Origin: Zygnema cylindricum
Lineage: Eukaryota; Streptophyta; Zygnematophyceae; Zygnematales; Zygnemataceae
Assembly: GCA_037447655.1 (NCBI GenBank)
Contig: JBBHKE010000092.1
Location: 124,001 to 188,000 of the forward strand
Direction of reading: 5' to 3'
Length of the DNA stretch: 64,000 nucleotides
Part shown: piece by piece, positions 33,407-44,863 of the stretch
Layout: every line of letters starts with the position of its first letter
Position numbering within the stretch: the stretch's first letter is position 1
Program-made: the position numbers and the translations under genes
The notes under the pieces: generated by a model
Told to the model about the DNA's origin: nothing
Databases searched by the model: none
Seen by the model: only the letters and a program-made list of their open reading frames with translations

Positions 33407-33583
33407 GTGCAATATGGTTTTGCATATTCGATAATGTCACAAGTGAGAGCTAGAATTTGGGATCATCTTAAGAAAATATTGAAGTTCAACAATGATTTCG
33501 CCCCATGGTTGGTTCATAAGCCATGGGGTGATTACATGGAAGAAGTTCCTCCGGATGCTAAAGGTGAATTGAACAGTTTTAAG
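33407..33583 (+). CDS. candidate exon of unknown gene (59 codons)
   Basis: Open frame VQYGFAYSIMSQVRARIWDH, continuing through LKFNNDFAPWLVHKPWGDYM and EEVPPDAKGELNSFK. It is bounded by an AG (ATCGTAG at 33406) and a good donor (AAG then GTAAAG at 33584). It is exactly 177 bases, phase 0 at both ends. The composition (three Trp, few low-complexity residues) is protein-like and unlike the neighbouring transposons. I do not recognise the family. It could be a chance frame. Confidence 0.4.
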
Positions 33584-34057
33584 GTAAAGTGTTTGTGACG
33601 TTACCACAATTTCTGTGCGAGTTGTTCTATTTTCCTTGACAGCGTTACATTTGTAGATTCAACATCCTGATTTTGTTTACGGATAGTTAGAGCTTTGGCA
33701 TGACATTGTTAGAATCTGCCTCTTCACCACTTTCTTGCAGATTTTATTTTAATTTGGTTTAATTTTGTTGAAATTCCTGCGTATGAATTTCGTTTGTTTA
33801 ATTCTACTTTTTCAAATGATTGGCACCGAAAGTAATAAATTTAAGAAACGATCTAGAAAAATAATGATGCTTTGCCATTATTGGAGTTTTTAAATATAAT
33901 ATGTTCAATTTTGGGTTCTGCTTCATTCGCAGATGCAACTAAAGTCACGTGATTATCCTTTTTACTCAAATATTTGCGCTACAAAAGCAATCATTAACGA
34001 TGTCAAAATATAATTTTTCAGTTCCAACAAATTCCATTGAATCAGGATTTCCACATA

Positions 34058-34110
34058 CCTCTCCCTCTCCTTCTCCCTCTCCCTCTCCCTCTCCCTCTCC
34101 CTCTCTTTAT
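34058..34110. repeat. CTCCCT microsatellite
   Basis: About eight hexamer units of CTCCCT/TCCCTC ending at CTCTTTATGG. A purine-rich near-complement (GAGAAGGAGAGCGAGAAGGAG) follows at about 34360-34400. Confidence 0.9.
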
Positions 34111-34481
34111 GGTTCAAAACAAACATAAAGCGTCTATAGGAGGAGATTTCGCACCTTCCACCAATCCGACGTTCCCAAAATCAGCGTCACAAATGCGTAC
34201 CGCTTCACTTTCGCGTCCTTTTTATCTTTTTGGTCAAAATCCATGACAAAATATTTGGTAAGAAAACCTGACGCCGCCTTACACGGTATAATATCCGGCC
34301 ACAGAAAATACATTAGTTGAAATTTTCTTGTAATTTTCCCTATGTGATAGCTAGGGCTTAGGGAGAAGGAGAGCGAGAAGGAGATAAAGAGGGAGAGGAG
34401 GGATCTGGGGAGGTCTAAGAGTTGTGCTGGTGCTATGACATCGTACAACAACGATCATCTGCTTCTCTTGATGTATTTCAG

Positions 34482-34548
34482 TTTTGGAAGGCTTTTGGAA
34501 GAGAAATGTGAGCCTTGCACTGGACCCTTCAAAATTTTGAAAAGCGAT
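34482..34548 (+). CDS. weak candidate exon (22 codons)
   Basis: Codes FGRLLEEKCEPCTGPFKILK then SD. It lies between a pyrimidine-rich acceptor (CTTCTCTTGATGTATTTCAG) and the donor GAT-GTAAGAA. The KCEPCxG string is weakly reminiscent of the start of pterin-4a-carbinolamine dehydratases, but too short to assign. Its phase does not match a direct splice from 33407-33583. Confidence 0.25.
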
Positions 34549-34877
34549 GTAAGAAATAATCTGAGTGAAAATTTGAAAACGAGACGATGTGATTTTGAAC
34601 GGTCCAGATTTCAGCTTTGGGAAATCCATGCATGTCGTTGGTCGGTGTGATGAGGTTTAGCTTTGGATTCAAGGCTGGTTGCCGGAGCAACTCAAAGGGT
34701 TGAAATAACATCTACATGCATGGGCAATTGGGCAATGCATGCATCGGACTGCGTGTCTCCGCGCGTGGTACTGCAAGTATAGCGATAAGCCACGTAATCC
34801 TTGAAATAAAGTACAAAAACCAGAACAAAATAGGAAACATTCAAAGGCGTTACACACGTTGAGAAAACATATAATTA

Positions 34878-35596
34878 GGGTGAACCTCCATAAGGCGAAA
34901 AGTGGGGTTGTTTATTGGAAAAAGTGTATTTTCGTACATATCCAGCTCATTTCCATATTGTTTTTTTTATTTTTTATAAAACATGATTATTGGGGATTCG
35001 TCAAGATTCTCTAAACTTTTAGGCGACAACGTCGACCGTCCGATTATGAATTTTCGAAGCAAAAGGTCACTCCGTCCAGTGATTGGCTACTCTCCTCAAG
35101 GAGGACACTAGCCAATCACCGGACGTGTAAAATGTTTACGCGTGGAAAGGTCACGTACGAACCACGCGCCTTCGGACATTTGCCACGCGCCTTCAGACAT
35201 GCGGGAATCAAATCCAACGAAAACAACGAGAAAATGATTGTCAAAAAATGTGCCGTGACGCCTCCTCCACCATTTGTTGACATCTGAAATTTGCGGCGCC
35301 ACGACGAAGCACGAACGACAAAACAACGACAAAAAGAACAAAACACAAACGTACAAATTGTAAACGCGTGTAATATAATTTTGTGGCTGGATGTACGGAT
35401 ACAAGTTCAAATAATCTGCTTTTGGAATCTTTGATTAGATTCGCCGTCAGAAGAGGAACCTACGTGCACCAATCGAAATAAAGCACATACGCGATAGATG
35501 TCATTGCTGACACGACCTGATGAAGAAGTGAAAAAAATATTAGTGCCAGTAAACGTTTTTGTATGATTACTGTCGGCGCCTGATGGAGAAGCGGCC
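34878..35596. mobile_element. Harbinger-like MITE, copy M1
   Basis: Left terminal repeat GGGTGAACCTCCATAAGGCG and right terminal repeat (complement) GGCCGCTTCTCCATCAGGCG, with TTA on both sides (34875-34877 and 35597-35599). No transposase is encoded. An internal perfect inverted repeat GTGATTGGCTA/TAGCCAATCAC surrounds position 35095. TTA target duplication and G-rich ends fit the PIF/Harbinger superfamily (inference). Confidence 0.75.
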
Positions 35597-35599
35597 TTA

Positions 35600-36366
35600 G
35601 GGTGAACCTCCATCAGGCGAAAAGTGAGGTTTATTACTGGAAAAAATGCATTTTCGTATAGGTCCAGCTCATTTCGTACATGGTCGTACTGTTTTTTTTT
35701 TGTTTTTTTAAACATGATTACTGGAGATTCGTCAAGATTCTCCAAACTTTTGGGCGACAATGTCGACCGTCCGATTATGTGTTTTCGAAGCAAACACTCC
35801 TTCTGTCGAGTGTCTGGCGACTCTCCTCAACTGTCCTCAGGAGGAGACTAGCTAGAAACCGGAAGTGTAAAATTTTAACGCGTGGAATGGTCACGTGCGA
35901 TCCAGAATAGAAACCCTACCTGGGGCATTCACCACGCGCTTTTGAACATATGCCACACGCCTTCGGACAGGCCGGAATCAAATCCCAAGGAAAACCACGA
36001 AAATATAATTGTCGAACAATGTGTTCTGACGCCTCCTCCACCATCCGTTGACATCTGGAATTTACGGCGCCACGACGAAACACGAACGACAAAACAACGA
36101 TAAAAAAGACAAAACACGAACGTACAAATTGTACATTCACATAATTTAATTTTGCGGCTGGCTGTACGGAGACGAATTCATATATTGTGCTTTTGGAATA
36201 TTTGACATGCTCGTCGTCATAACATGAACCTACGTGCATCCAATCGAAAGAAAGCACGTAAGTGATAGTTTTTTTGGTGACATGACCTGATGGAGAAGGC
36301 AACGAAATATTACTGCCAATAAACGTATCCGTACGACTACTGTCGGCGCCTGATAGAGGTTCACCT
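35600..36366. mobile_element. Harbinger-like MITE, copy M2
   Basis: Same family and orientation as M1, 767 bp. Terminal repeats GGGTGAACCTCCATCAGGCG and (complement) AGGTGAACCTCTATCAGGCG match at 18 of 20 positions. It is flanked by TTA at 35597-35599 and 36367-36369. It shares the left TTA with M1. No protein. Confidence 0.8.
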
Positions 36367-36616
36367 TTATCCATATATACGTATTGCAGCATTAGCAAAT
36401 CTTGTAGCCGCCACATGTATCAATGATTCTATCCACGTCATACATACACGTGCTATGCTACACGTCGTGATAACCGCCAGAGTGGAATAAAGTAAACATT
36501 TTTGGCATTTTCCTCCACAATTTGGGAAATCTAACATAGCTACAGTACTAGGCTACTACCGTACTAGGCTGTACTGTACCATTACCTTCTGATCTCTGTA
36601 CGATCTTGGTGCCCAG

Positions 36617-36715
36617 GTGGTGTACACCGAGCGAGATCTGCTTGCCATGGTGTGTGTACTTGTTGCTAATCGACGCGTCGAGGCGTCTTTTACCGTCGTT
36701 GATCATCGCGATATC
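36617..36715 (+). CDS. candidate exon of unknown gene (33 codons)
   Basis: VVYTERDLLAMVCVLVANRR then VEASFTVVDHRDI, bounded by CAG at 36616 and a consensus donor ATC-GTGAGT at 36716. Length 99 bases, phase 0 at both ends. Not recognised. It is followed within 35 bases by the dispersed repeat at 36748. It may belong to the same host gene as 33407-33583, which would put the two MITEs in an intron, but nothing proves this. Confidence 0.3.
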
Positions 36716-36747
36716 GTGAGTTTCGGTGCTTTTGCTTCCACGCTACA

Positions 36748-37731
36748 GTACAGACTACGTTCGTTAAAATTTGGCCCGTATGGTGAGTTTGGTGAGAATG
36801 GAGTTTTAGAGCCAAAAAGGCGTTACGCCCACCATTTTGCAAGATACTGACAGGTATCTTGCAATTATTTGCAAGATTTTTTTTTTTTTGGGACGTTAAA
36901 TCTGACCGTGGTCTGTACACGGATTTTTAATTTACTTGAATTGTTTGTACGGTAACTATGACTATTTCCCACAATAATGATATCATTTTAGTCCTTTCGT
37001 CGACCAGAGCGGGTATATGTCGCATAACCGTGTCCGTTTAATTTTCATTTGTCAAAAATTGTCATCGTCAATAACGCTTATTCGATTGTGGCTCAGTTGC
37101 CCCTAAACATAAATTGATTCGCTCACGGCACAGTTGGCATTAAATTATGAGCTAAAGTCAGGAATAATATTTAAGATAGTCGAATGCCGTTATCCACGTC
37201 TCCTTACACCAAACTATTATTAGGGTGTACAATTTGTTGTTGACAATAATATAGGGTTTCCCTTAGTAACGAGTGTTTAGTACAAACCCATGTTTATGAC
37301 TTTAAGATAAGGGTTTGTTAACATTTAATGGATATTGTTATTAAGACTTAATAAAAATGTGGATATCCATAAATGTTGTAGTAGAGTGTGTTATATTTGC
37401 GCATTTTTTCTCTGTGTCGACACGAAGTAGTAATATGTAAACACGCCATAATGGATTGCGCACTTTGTAGGCCTAACGGTGCCTACCAATAACATATGTT
37501 GCATTACAAATATTAGTACAAAAATTGTTGTAAAATATTTTTTTACACACGTTGCACTTTTATAACCTAGTTGTTAAACTTGTTAGTTTTATTTAAATAT
37601 TTTTTTCTTCATTCGCCCAATGGTACATTTTTGTAGTCAAACATTGTTCCTATATGTTTGGTCTCTTTGAAAAAACAAATGGTATGGTGTTGTGTTGGTA
37701 TATGCAGTATAAAAATCATCCTATTAATAAA
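36748..37731. repeat. dispersed ~980-bp repeat, copy 1
   Basis: Nearly identical in sequence and order to 42987-43969, starting GTACAGACTACGTTCG and ending CTATTAATAAA. It holds a hairpin TTGCAAGATAC-TGACAG-GTATCTTGCAA (about 36837-36863) and a short frame (KFGPYGEFGENGVLEPKRRY) shared by both copies. No terminal inverted repeat was seen. The element type is unknown. Confidence 0.8.
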
Positions 37732-37922
37732 AACAACGGGTTTGCGGTTTATGTTTAGAGTTAGTTGTAGCGTGTGATATTTATGTTTTATGAATTCCAT
37801 GATGTTTCCTCTTATACTTGTTTAAGTTATTATAGGGTATGGTTATAAGTGGTTGAATAATAACCACAAAGTTGATATATCCTTGTTACAAACTGATGTT
37901 TTTACATGGTAACCCGCTTACT
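37732..37922. other. AT-rich stretch before gap, no gene recognised
   Basis: Continuation beyond the repeat boundary. No open frame or motif recognised. Confidence 0.5.
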
Positions 37923-37932
37923 NNNNNNNNNN
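37923..37932. other. assembly gap (10 N)
   Basis: Ten N characters; contiguity across it is not assured. Confidence 0.99.
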
Positions 37933-38449
37933 GTATCAGATTCCAAAACAAAGACAAACGCAGATTCAAGTTGCGTTGTGCATCTGCTGATTTAAAGTTA
38001 AAACGCCGCTTCCCACGCAGAGGTACATGAACTTTGAATCTCTTTTTTGAAACAAAAAATCGCGTCTAAGCCGCCTGGGCCCACAGGTATAGACATTGTT
38101 GCTGTATCAATGAATTCGCACACTGCTAACATATGCGACTGTTACGGGCACTGCCGACAGTTGCAGATGGCAAAGTGCATCTTCCTCAACCGTGAAACGG
38201 CACAGGCTGGATGGCGGTACGTCTACAACGTCACGAAAACTCATGCGAAGTCACAACCTGCTACAAAAAATAGCGTGCGTCATCACAGATTGTAGACGTT
38301 GACAGCCGTCACGGGCATTGTCAGCGTATACAATCGTCACACGCTTAAGTAACTATGTCGTTGTTACAGATATGGACACCCGGGTCCGCCGAATCTGCGC
38401 TAAAAAACAAAGTTTTTTCTCTAAGTTTCAAGTACATGGAGACGCACCC
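37933..38449. mobile_element. diverged partial copy of the R-type TIR element
   Basis: The right end ACATGGAGACGCACCC (38434-38449) matches the ACATGGGGACACGCCC terminus of the R elements at 58255 and 63299. The interior shows the same TGTAGACGTTGACA and CGTCAC motif style. The left end is lost at the gap. Confidence 0.5.
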
Positions 38450-38904
38450 TTCGCCGCAAAATTGAAATTTAGTCGTCTACGTGTTGCGTTGAACTTAGAC
38501 GCAAACAGAAACAAAACCTTAGACTATGCCACACTAAATGTTAGAATTACTAATATCCTCTATATGCGCCGGGTGGGTAAGTCTCGCAATCCTCGGCCAT
38601 CAATCACCACCGTGCTCTATCGGATGATGGCCGAAGCTTGGGAACATTGAAGAGCGACAGAGATGCGTTGGCGGTAGAAAGCTAACACGAGAGTTGGAGA
38701 AGGGTTGCCACGTCCTCTAACTTCGAAAGATCGTGGAGTGCATTCACCTAAATAGTTATTGAAGGAAGAGACTAAGATGTCAAAGATCTCCAAAGCAAAT
38801 GGTGTGAAACTATCAACAAGGTTTCAGTGCGCGTAGTCCGGTTCTTTCGAGGTCGTTGTATCTCGGGCCGCAACACAATAACGCAATGACAAGCGTAAGG
38901 AATC

Positions 38905-39192
38905 ATGGGATCGTGTGGGGTCTGCGAGGACCACGTCACTCAATGTTATCGCCGCGCCATACACAAACACAAGATCCACACAAGGGATATGTGTACTTTT
39001 GCATTGAGAACGTGGAGGGAGGATATGCGACACGTCGCACTTGAGTGTGTATCTTGCTTCACAACCCACGACGGCAAATTGCATCCCGAACCATATCGTG
39101 CGTTGTTGATCGCTCTTTGCCGTGTGAGCATGCAACAAGTGAAACCCTTGCTCGTCAATAGGTTGACCACAAATGTAACGGGGCTTGCCTAA
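38905..39192 (+). CDS. small Cys/His-rich open frame, unknown
   Basis: 95 codons from ATG with a stop (TAA) just upstream in frame. It contains CGVCEDHVTQC, HKHKIHTRDMC and ECVSCFTTH spacings that could bind zinc, and after its stop the frame continues as a Lys/Arg-rich tail (to about 39255). The opposite strand is also open over a longer span, which weakens the case. I do not recognise a family. Confidence 0.25.
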   Translation: MGSCGVCEDHVTQCYRRAIHKHKIHTRDMCTFALRTWREDMRHVALECVSCFTTHDGKLHPEPYRALLIALCRVSMQQVKPLLVNRLTTNVTGLA

Positions 39193-39255
39193 AAGGAAAG
39201 GGTGCAGCAAGCCAAGTCGAAAACAAAGCGCAACAGAAAACCGAGGAGAAGATAA

Positions 39256-42200
39256 ACGGGGTGAAGTGAAAATCGGTGTAGCAACAAGCCAAGCTACTAC
39301 CCCAAGTCCCAAACATGGTCGGAGTCGACCCCGCGCTTCAACCGTAGGGAGCACCTCAAGTAGGTCCTTGAATTCGACGACGACTACCTTATCAGTGAAG
39401 CGTTGTTGCAAGCGTGAGTAAATTCCAAGGATGAGGAAAGAGAACGCGAGGACTTCAACTTGTGCCGCAATTGGTAAAAGCGCTCGAGTGGACAATAACA
39501 ATGTTGTAATGAGAATATGCCCTCGTCGACGTGAGAGACCGCATGAGCTAACAAAAGTGTATCGTCCACTAAAAACTTGGAAGTAGCAATATAACGTAAT
39601 ATAGCGTAATATAACCCCATATTGTATATTAAATATTGTTTAATTTGTAGTCTATTTTGTATGTTTTGCACGAGATCCAAACCCCACAAGTACGTCACGC
39701 GGCTGTCAAAGTACCACGTAGTGGTGGTCGCTCAACGTACACGCTATAAAGTCGACATACAAATGGCATTAAGTGTTAAAATTATTATAAAATTTTATTT
39801 GTTCGACACAGATACACAAACTATAGTAACGTTAAAAACACCGAATTTACGTTTACGCTGATTTTTTTTTAAACTATAATAGCGATGGGCACTGCAAAAA
39901 AATTAATGAGACTTTATTAGGAAAGCAATATGGTCAATTATGTGAGTTTATGGGAACATTGGTAAGATAATTTTTTGATATGTTCGTTGAGTTCCTCAGC
40001 TTGCTCCTCCAAGTCCAGGGAGTCAATAGGGTTGCTTTTAGTACAGTAGTTGTTTATCTGCTGAGGTTTGGTCGAGTAGTTTGGGTTTTGGGTGTGATGT
40101 CTTGTTGTTGATTTTGTGCTTGTTGTTGGTTTCAATGTTGGTTTGCCCTTGTTCAGGAGCTAGTTTCTTTCCTATTGTTTTTCTTTTTAGTTTGCTTCCA
40201 TTCCCGTTTGGATTTTCAGTTTTGTTTCTACAATTCTTTTTTTTCTTCCTATGTACCCAAATGGTTTACCATTGTGCTTTCTTATTCAAGTCTTTGCCTT
40301 AGAAGAATGAACAAACCAGATAACATTGTGGTTCACACTACTTATGATTATGCGAAATCAGTGTGGTTCGTTGTGTTTAAACAGGTAATATGGACCAAAC
40401 TTTATGTGGTTTATAGCTTATTGTGCATGTATTGTAATCTGAAAAATCGACGATGTCCAAATTATTTAGTAATTACACTCCATTGTGTACTGTGTGAGGA
40501 ATCTCCGTTCCATGTGTGAACCCCACATAAAGTTTACACCTTTGGAACATACCTCGAGGGTGACTGTTTTCAGTTTTTTTGTGTGTTTGTTTTTTTCGCA
40601 GAGTTTTTCATGTTAGTTTGTTTTACTTCATTGTATGTTTCTTCAGTTTCAGGTTTTTCCTTCCTCTTGGTTTCCATACTGATATGGTTTACCATCTGCG
40701 AGTTTTTAATGAAAGGAACTTATTTTTATCTTCCATAGAACAAACAAGTTCAAACTCCAAAACTCCAAGAGATGTGTATCGAACTGATATTCAGTCAATT
40801 TCATATGTTCTGATATCCGTACAATAGTCAACAACTTATCGGCACCGATTTTTGGCTCGTTTTTGTATTACAATTTTGTCGATTTTTTGATATTTTACAT
40901 TATGTTTTTTTTTTAACCTAATGTCATCTACATGTGACATTATTTAGACTCAAATATATTCTCACCCCGCTGCAACTGCGATTTTTAACTGTGTTGACTT
41001 GGCTTTGTACTTTTGAATGGCTTAGTAAAAAAGAAAACAACCTAAACCAAGTAAAAAAATGTAAGGATCAAGAAGGTAAGCAGTGACATAACATATAAGG
41101 ATAAGATGCGATCCACAGAATAAAAAAAGAGCGCAAAAAAAAGAAAAAAATGTACTTTTGTACCAGCAATTTTCAAAAGCAAAGTGACTGTAATATCGAC
41201 AAAGATCGAGACCCTCGATATGGAAAATAAAGAATCGACTATTCCGATTCAATACGCATCACTAAAAACTGCAGGTAATTTACTCGACAGAAAGTTACCC
41301 TCAGGTTGAGGGTGAAATTGTAGTGTCTTATGAGTGCCCGTAAGTATGATTAGTAAAAAAAACCGTACGAATTGTAAGATTTACCCTTAGAACGAGGGTG
41401 GAACTTCGATAGCGTAGTAAACCTATCAGCTGCATTGAAAGCAAACAGTGGAATAAGTGGGAGTTTTTCCAAAAAAAGTCCAAAGAAAATTCGTGGTCAG
41501 AATGACTCTAGGCAAAGAAAAAAACAGGCATTAGAACAACAATCTTACTTCACAAAATCGCAAATAACCAGGGAAAAGTAGCAAGCAAACACCTCAAAAA
41601 GGACGTTTTGGAAACCATGAACACATCTCCCTTAACACATTTTGACAACAAACAAAGAGAGAAAAATGTTAGTGATAACTAAAACACACACAAAGCAAAA
41701 CTTCACAGCAGAAAAATCAAAATAAAAAGAAAATATCAGCAAATAGTTTACTTGAGTGCAATGTGTCTATATGATGCTGTATATAAAACAATATATTGTT
41801 ATATATCACGGCAACATACACATTATACGTATTGTGGCGTACAATTGTAAATGGTGGCTCATATGCCATTGCGCGTTGTGGTCCAACAGAAAAAAAAATG
41901 CAAATGCATGTGCCGACAAAATAGTGACTGCAAAGTTTGTCAGAAAGAGGCTCACAAACCGTTACATGAGCCTCAGAAACCTAAACCCTAAAAAAACCCT
42001 AAAAGAAACCCTGAAAAACCCTAGAAGAACAGCGTTGGAGAGAATTTGAATTCCAGTACACAAAATGCGAACAGTTAACATAAGAAATTGTAAACGCAAA
42101 AAAGTGTGGATTTAACTCCCATGGTAAAACTCATCCTAGCCACAGTTATGTACTTGTGCTGATGTCATCAAAAAGAATATGCACTCGGTTTCAAAAGAAT

Positions 42201-42290
42201 CAATTTAGTATTCACAATCTATGTACAAACATAACTACCAACTACAGTACTGTCTTAAAAGGAAGGACGGCGCGTTTTACCAGCGCCGCA
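39256..42290. other. no gene recognised
   Basis: AT-rich with T-runs and A-runs. Between 40060 and 40730 there are T-rich stretches with two ATGGTTTACCAT words. 41982-42030 has decayed AAACCCTA telomere-like units. Nothing with convincing coding or terminal repeats was seen. Confidence 0.5.
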
Positions 42291-42395
42291 GTAACACTTT
42301 TACTCAGTAAAACCTGGCCAGTAGGCGCCATCCGTCGTCATGCCTTTTAGCGGCCACTTCTGCAAACCGCTGTCCGGTACGACCGTCCGTCAACT

Positions 42396-42685
42396 TCATT
42401 GAGACGCGCCGCAAAACGGGCAGAAACGAGCACCCTCGGGCAAAACCCCTCCGCACGAGCCGCACGTGTCAGGAGGCGACTGAATGCGGAAGGCCTGTTC
42501 AGGCAGGAGAAGTCCGCAGCTGTCACAGCTGACGTGGCGATCGCTCTGTGGCCAGCGCCATATCGGCACGAAGAATACGCGAAGCACAAGGTCCACTTTT
42601 TGCCGCATCGGGGGCATGCCGTGGCGTGGCTTCGTACGACACGTGCCACCTCGGGCGCCACGCTGGCGAGGAAGAAGAATACCAT
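42396..42685 (-). pseudogene. double zinc-ribbon protein gene with a one-base disruption
   Basis: A GC-rich island. The minus strand starts ATG at 42685: MVFFFLASVAPEVARVV, then ACPRCGKK. The frame breaks at a run of five T (42597-42601; A in the gene). One base along, the frame reads KVDLVLRVFFVPIWRWP, then HVSCDSCGLLLPEQ, and ends GVLPEGARFCPFCGASQ at 42396. The four CxxC pairs (CPRC, CDSC, CGSC, CPFC) make two zinc ribbons, like the zinc-ribbon-15 type family of small proteins. An A-run of six instead of five would give one frame of about 96 residues. The break is either a real deletion or a sequencing error. No intron is needed. Function unknown. Confidence 0.7.
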
Positions 42686-42770
42686 GGCAGTGGCCGCGGT
42701 CGAAAATTCGAAACGTCACGCTGGGCGGAAAGTGAGCGCGCTATAATTCATATTATTTCACGATTCTTAT
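42685..42770 (-). promoter_or_regulatory. putative promoter of the zinc-ribbon gene
   Basis: Upstream of the ATG (minus sense) there is a TATA-like AATTATAG about 65 bases away, then GCGCGC, TTTCCGCCC (E2F-like) and TGACG (CRE-like). These are suggestive only. Confidence 0.3.
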
Positions 42771-42796
42771 TTTCACCCCAACTCCACAAGTGATGA

Positions 42797-42920
42797 AAAG
42801 TATCGCATCGTATCGTATATTTTTGTAGTTTGTTGTACATCGTATCGTATCGTATGCTTTTGTAATTTGTAATGTATCGCATCGTATCTGAGATTTCTGT
42901 AGTTTGTTGTGTATCGCATT
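42797..42920. repeat. degenerate ~50-bp tandem repeat (ATCGTATCGTAT)
   Basis: About two and a half units, each with TATCGCATCGTATCGTAT-like and TTTTGTAGTTTGTTGTA-like halves. It lies between the zinc-ribbon gene promoter and the second copy of the dispersed repeat. Confidence 0.75.
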
Positions 42921-42986
42921 GCGGCTCAATGTACACTCGAAATATCGTAAAGCGGTTTATGAAACGCCTCTCTACAGTACAGGTAA

Positions 42987-43969
42987 GTACAGACTACGTT
43001 CGTTAAAATTTGGCCCGTATGGTGAGTTTGGTGAGAATGGAGTTTTAGAGCCAAAAAGGCGTTACGCCCACCATTTTGCAAGATAATGACGGGTATCTTG
43101 CAATAATTTGCAAGAAACTTTTTTTTTTTGGGACGTTAAATCTTACCGTTGTCTGTCCACGGATTTTTAATTTACTTGAATTGTTTGTACGGTAACATGA
43201 CTATTTCCCACAATAATGATATTATTTTAGTCCTTTCGTCGACCAAAGCGGGTATATGTCGCACAACCGTGTCCGTTTAATTTTCATTTGTCAGTAATTG
43301 TCATCGTCAATAACGCTTATTCGATTGCGGCTCAATTGCCCCTAAACATAAATTGATTCGCTCGCGGGACAGTTGGCATTAAATCATGAACTAAAGTCAG
43401 GAATAATATTTAAGATAGTCGAATGTCGTTATCCACGTCTCCTTACACCAAACTATTATTAGGGTGTACAATTTGTTGTTGACAATAATATAGGGTTTCC
43501 CTTAGAAACGAGTGTTTAGTACAAACCCATGTTTATGACTTTAGGATGAGGGTTTGTTAACATTTAATGGATATTGTTATTAAGACTTTATAAAAGTGTG
43601 GATATCCATAAATGTTGTAGTAGAGTGTGTTATACTTCCGCATTTTTTCTCTGTGTCGACACAAAGTAGTAATATGTAAACAAGCCATAATGGACGCGCA
43701 CTTCGTAGGCCTAACGATGCCTACCAATAACATATGTTGCATTACAAATATTAGTACAAAAATTGTTGTAAAATATTTTTTTACACACGTCGCACCGTTA
43801 TAACCTAATTGTTAAACTTGTTGATTTTATTTAAAAAAAAAATTCTTCATTCGCCCAATGGTACATTGTTGTAGTCAAACATTGTTCCTATATGTTTGGT
43901 CTCTTTGAAAAAACAAACGGTATGGTGTTGTGTTGGTATATGCAGTATAACAATCATCCTATTAATAAA
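42987..43969. repeat. dispersed ~980-bp repeat, copy 2
   Basis: Near-identical to 36748-37731. The hairpin (about 43077-43104) keeps its stem although the loop changed. It is cut at 43969 by a copia LTR fragment, exactly in the middle of homology to the sequence following copy 1. Confidence 0.8.
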
Positions 43970-44333
43970 GTACACCGGCAGTTGTACTTTTGCGTACGGA
44001 ACTATATTTTGATTGGTTTCGTACATCAATAGATAGAGTTTGTGAGAGAGATAGGACTTAGAAAATTTAGGAGATAGGACCCTCTCTCCCAGAGAGCTTC
44101 TGTACAAAAGGTCAACTTTTACCCTCCATAACTTACTGCTCAGGGGAGCAAATTCAGAGATTCTTTTTGCTATCGACTCAGGGGAGTCTTGCATTCATAG
44201 GGGTGCAGGTGATCAGGGTTTTTGTCTGCCAGGGTGGCAGTTATTTTTGCTGAAACACAAAGGGGTGAGGATTATCCTAGAGGCTTCTTGGAAGCTGTCT
44301 ACTCTGAGGACTTATGGAGGTCTCAAAGTTTCA
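43970..44333 (+). mobile_element. 5'-truncated copia LTR with exact 3' end
   Basis: From GTACACCGGCAGTTGTAC to GGTCTCAAAGTTTCA, matching the last ~360 bases of the LTR at 1131-2172 closely. No primer-binding site or gag follows. The 5' part of the LTR is missing. Confidence 0.8.
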
Positions 44334-44787
44334 TAACACACCTAGTTGATCAAGGGGCATACAATACATAGAACACAAAGCACCACAACAACCCATTTGC
44401 GGGTTAAACTAGTGAGGAATGGACCAACGCACCCAATCGACCAACACACCCAATCGACCAATCGACCATTTTGACGAATGCTAAAAGTAAGGTGAAGTGT
44501 TGAATGGATATGTGTTAAAAAAACCATTGCAAACGTGTAACCCTGTGTTGTTGCGCGTTACAACTATTAAATATACGCGTAAAAACCATATATTTGGGCG
44601 ATGTATTTATGGCTTTGTCGACGTTTTAGCACAAAGGTGCGTTTATACCGGCGTTTTCAATAACACACCTAGTTGTTTAAAAGGCATACCACACATGGAA
44701 CACAAAGCACCACAACAACCCATTTGCGGGTTAAACTAGTGAGGAATGGACCATTTTGACGAATGCTAATAGTTAGGTGAAGTGTTG
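44334..44787. repeat. direct duplication flanking a spacer
   Basis: Two copies (about 44335-44500 and 44663-44787) of a block with AACACACCTAGTTG, GAACACAAAGCACCACAAC, TTGCGGGTTAAACTAGTGAG and TTTTGACGAATGCTAA, separated by a spacer of about 160 bases. Origin unknown. Confidence 0.75.
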
Positions 44788-44863
44788 GTACAAAAATTAT
44801 AAACAAATGTATCTACCTACTCAAGACATCGTTACTCCTACATCTTTCAATGCAAATTCTAAG

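Noticed and set aside
38824-39501. 225-codon minus-strand open frame
   Set aside because: Composition is low in recognisable motifs, it overlaps a Cys/His-rich plus-strand frame and repeat-like DNA, and no domain is visible.
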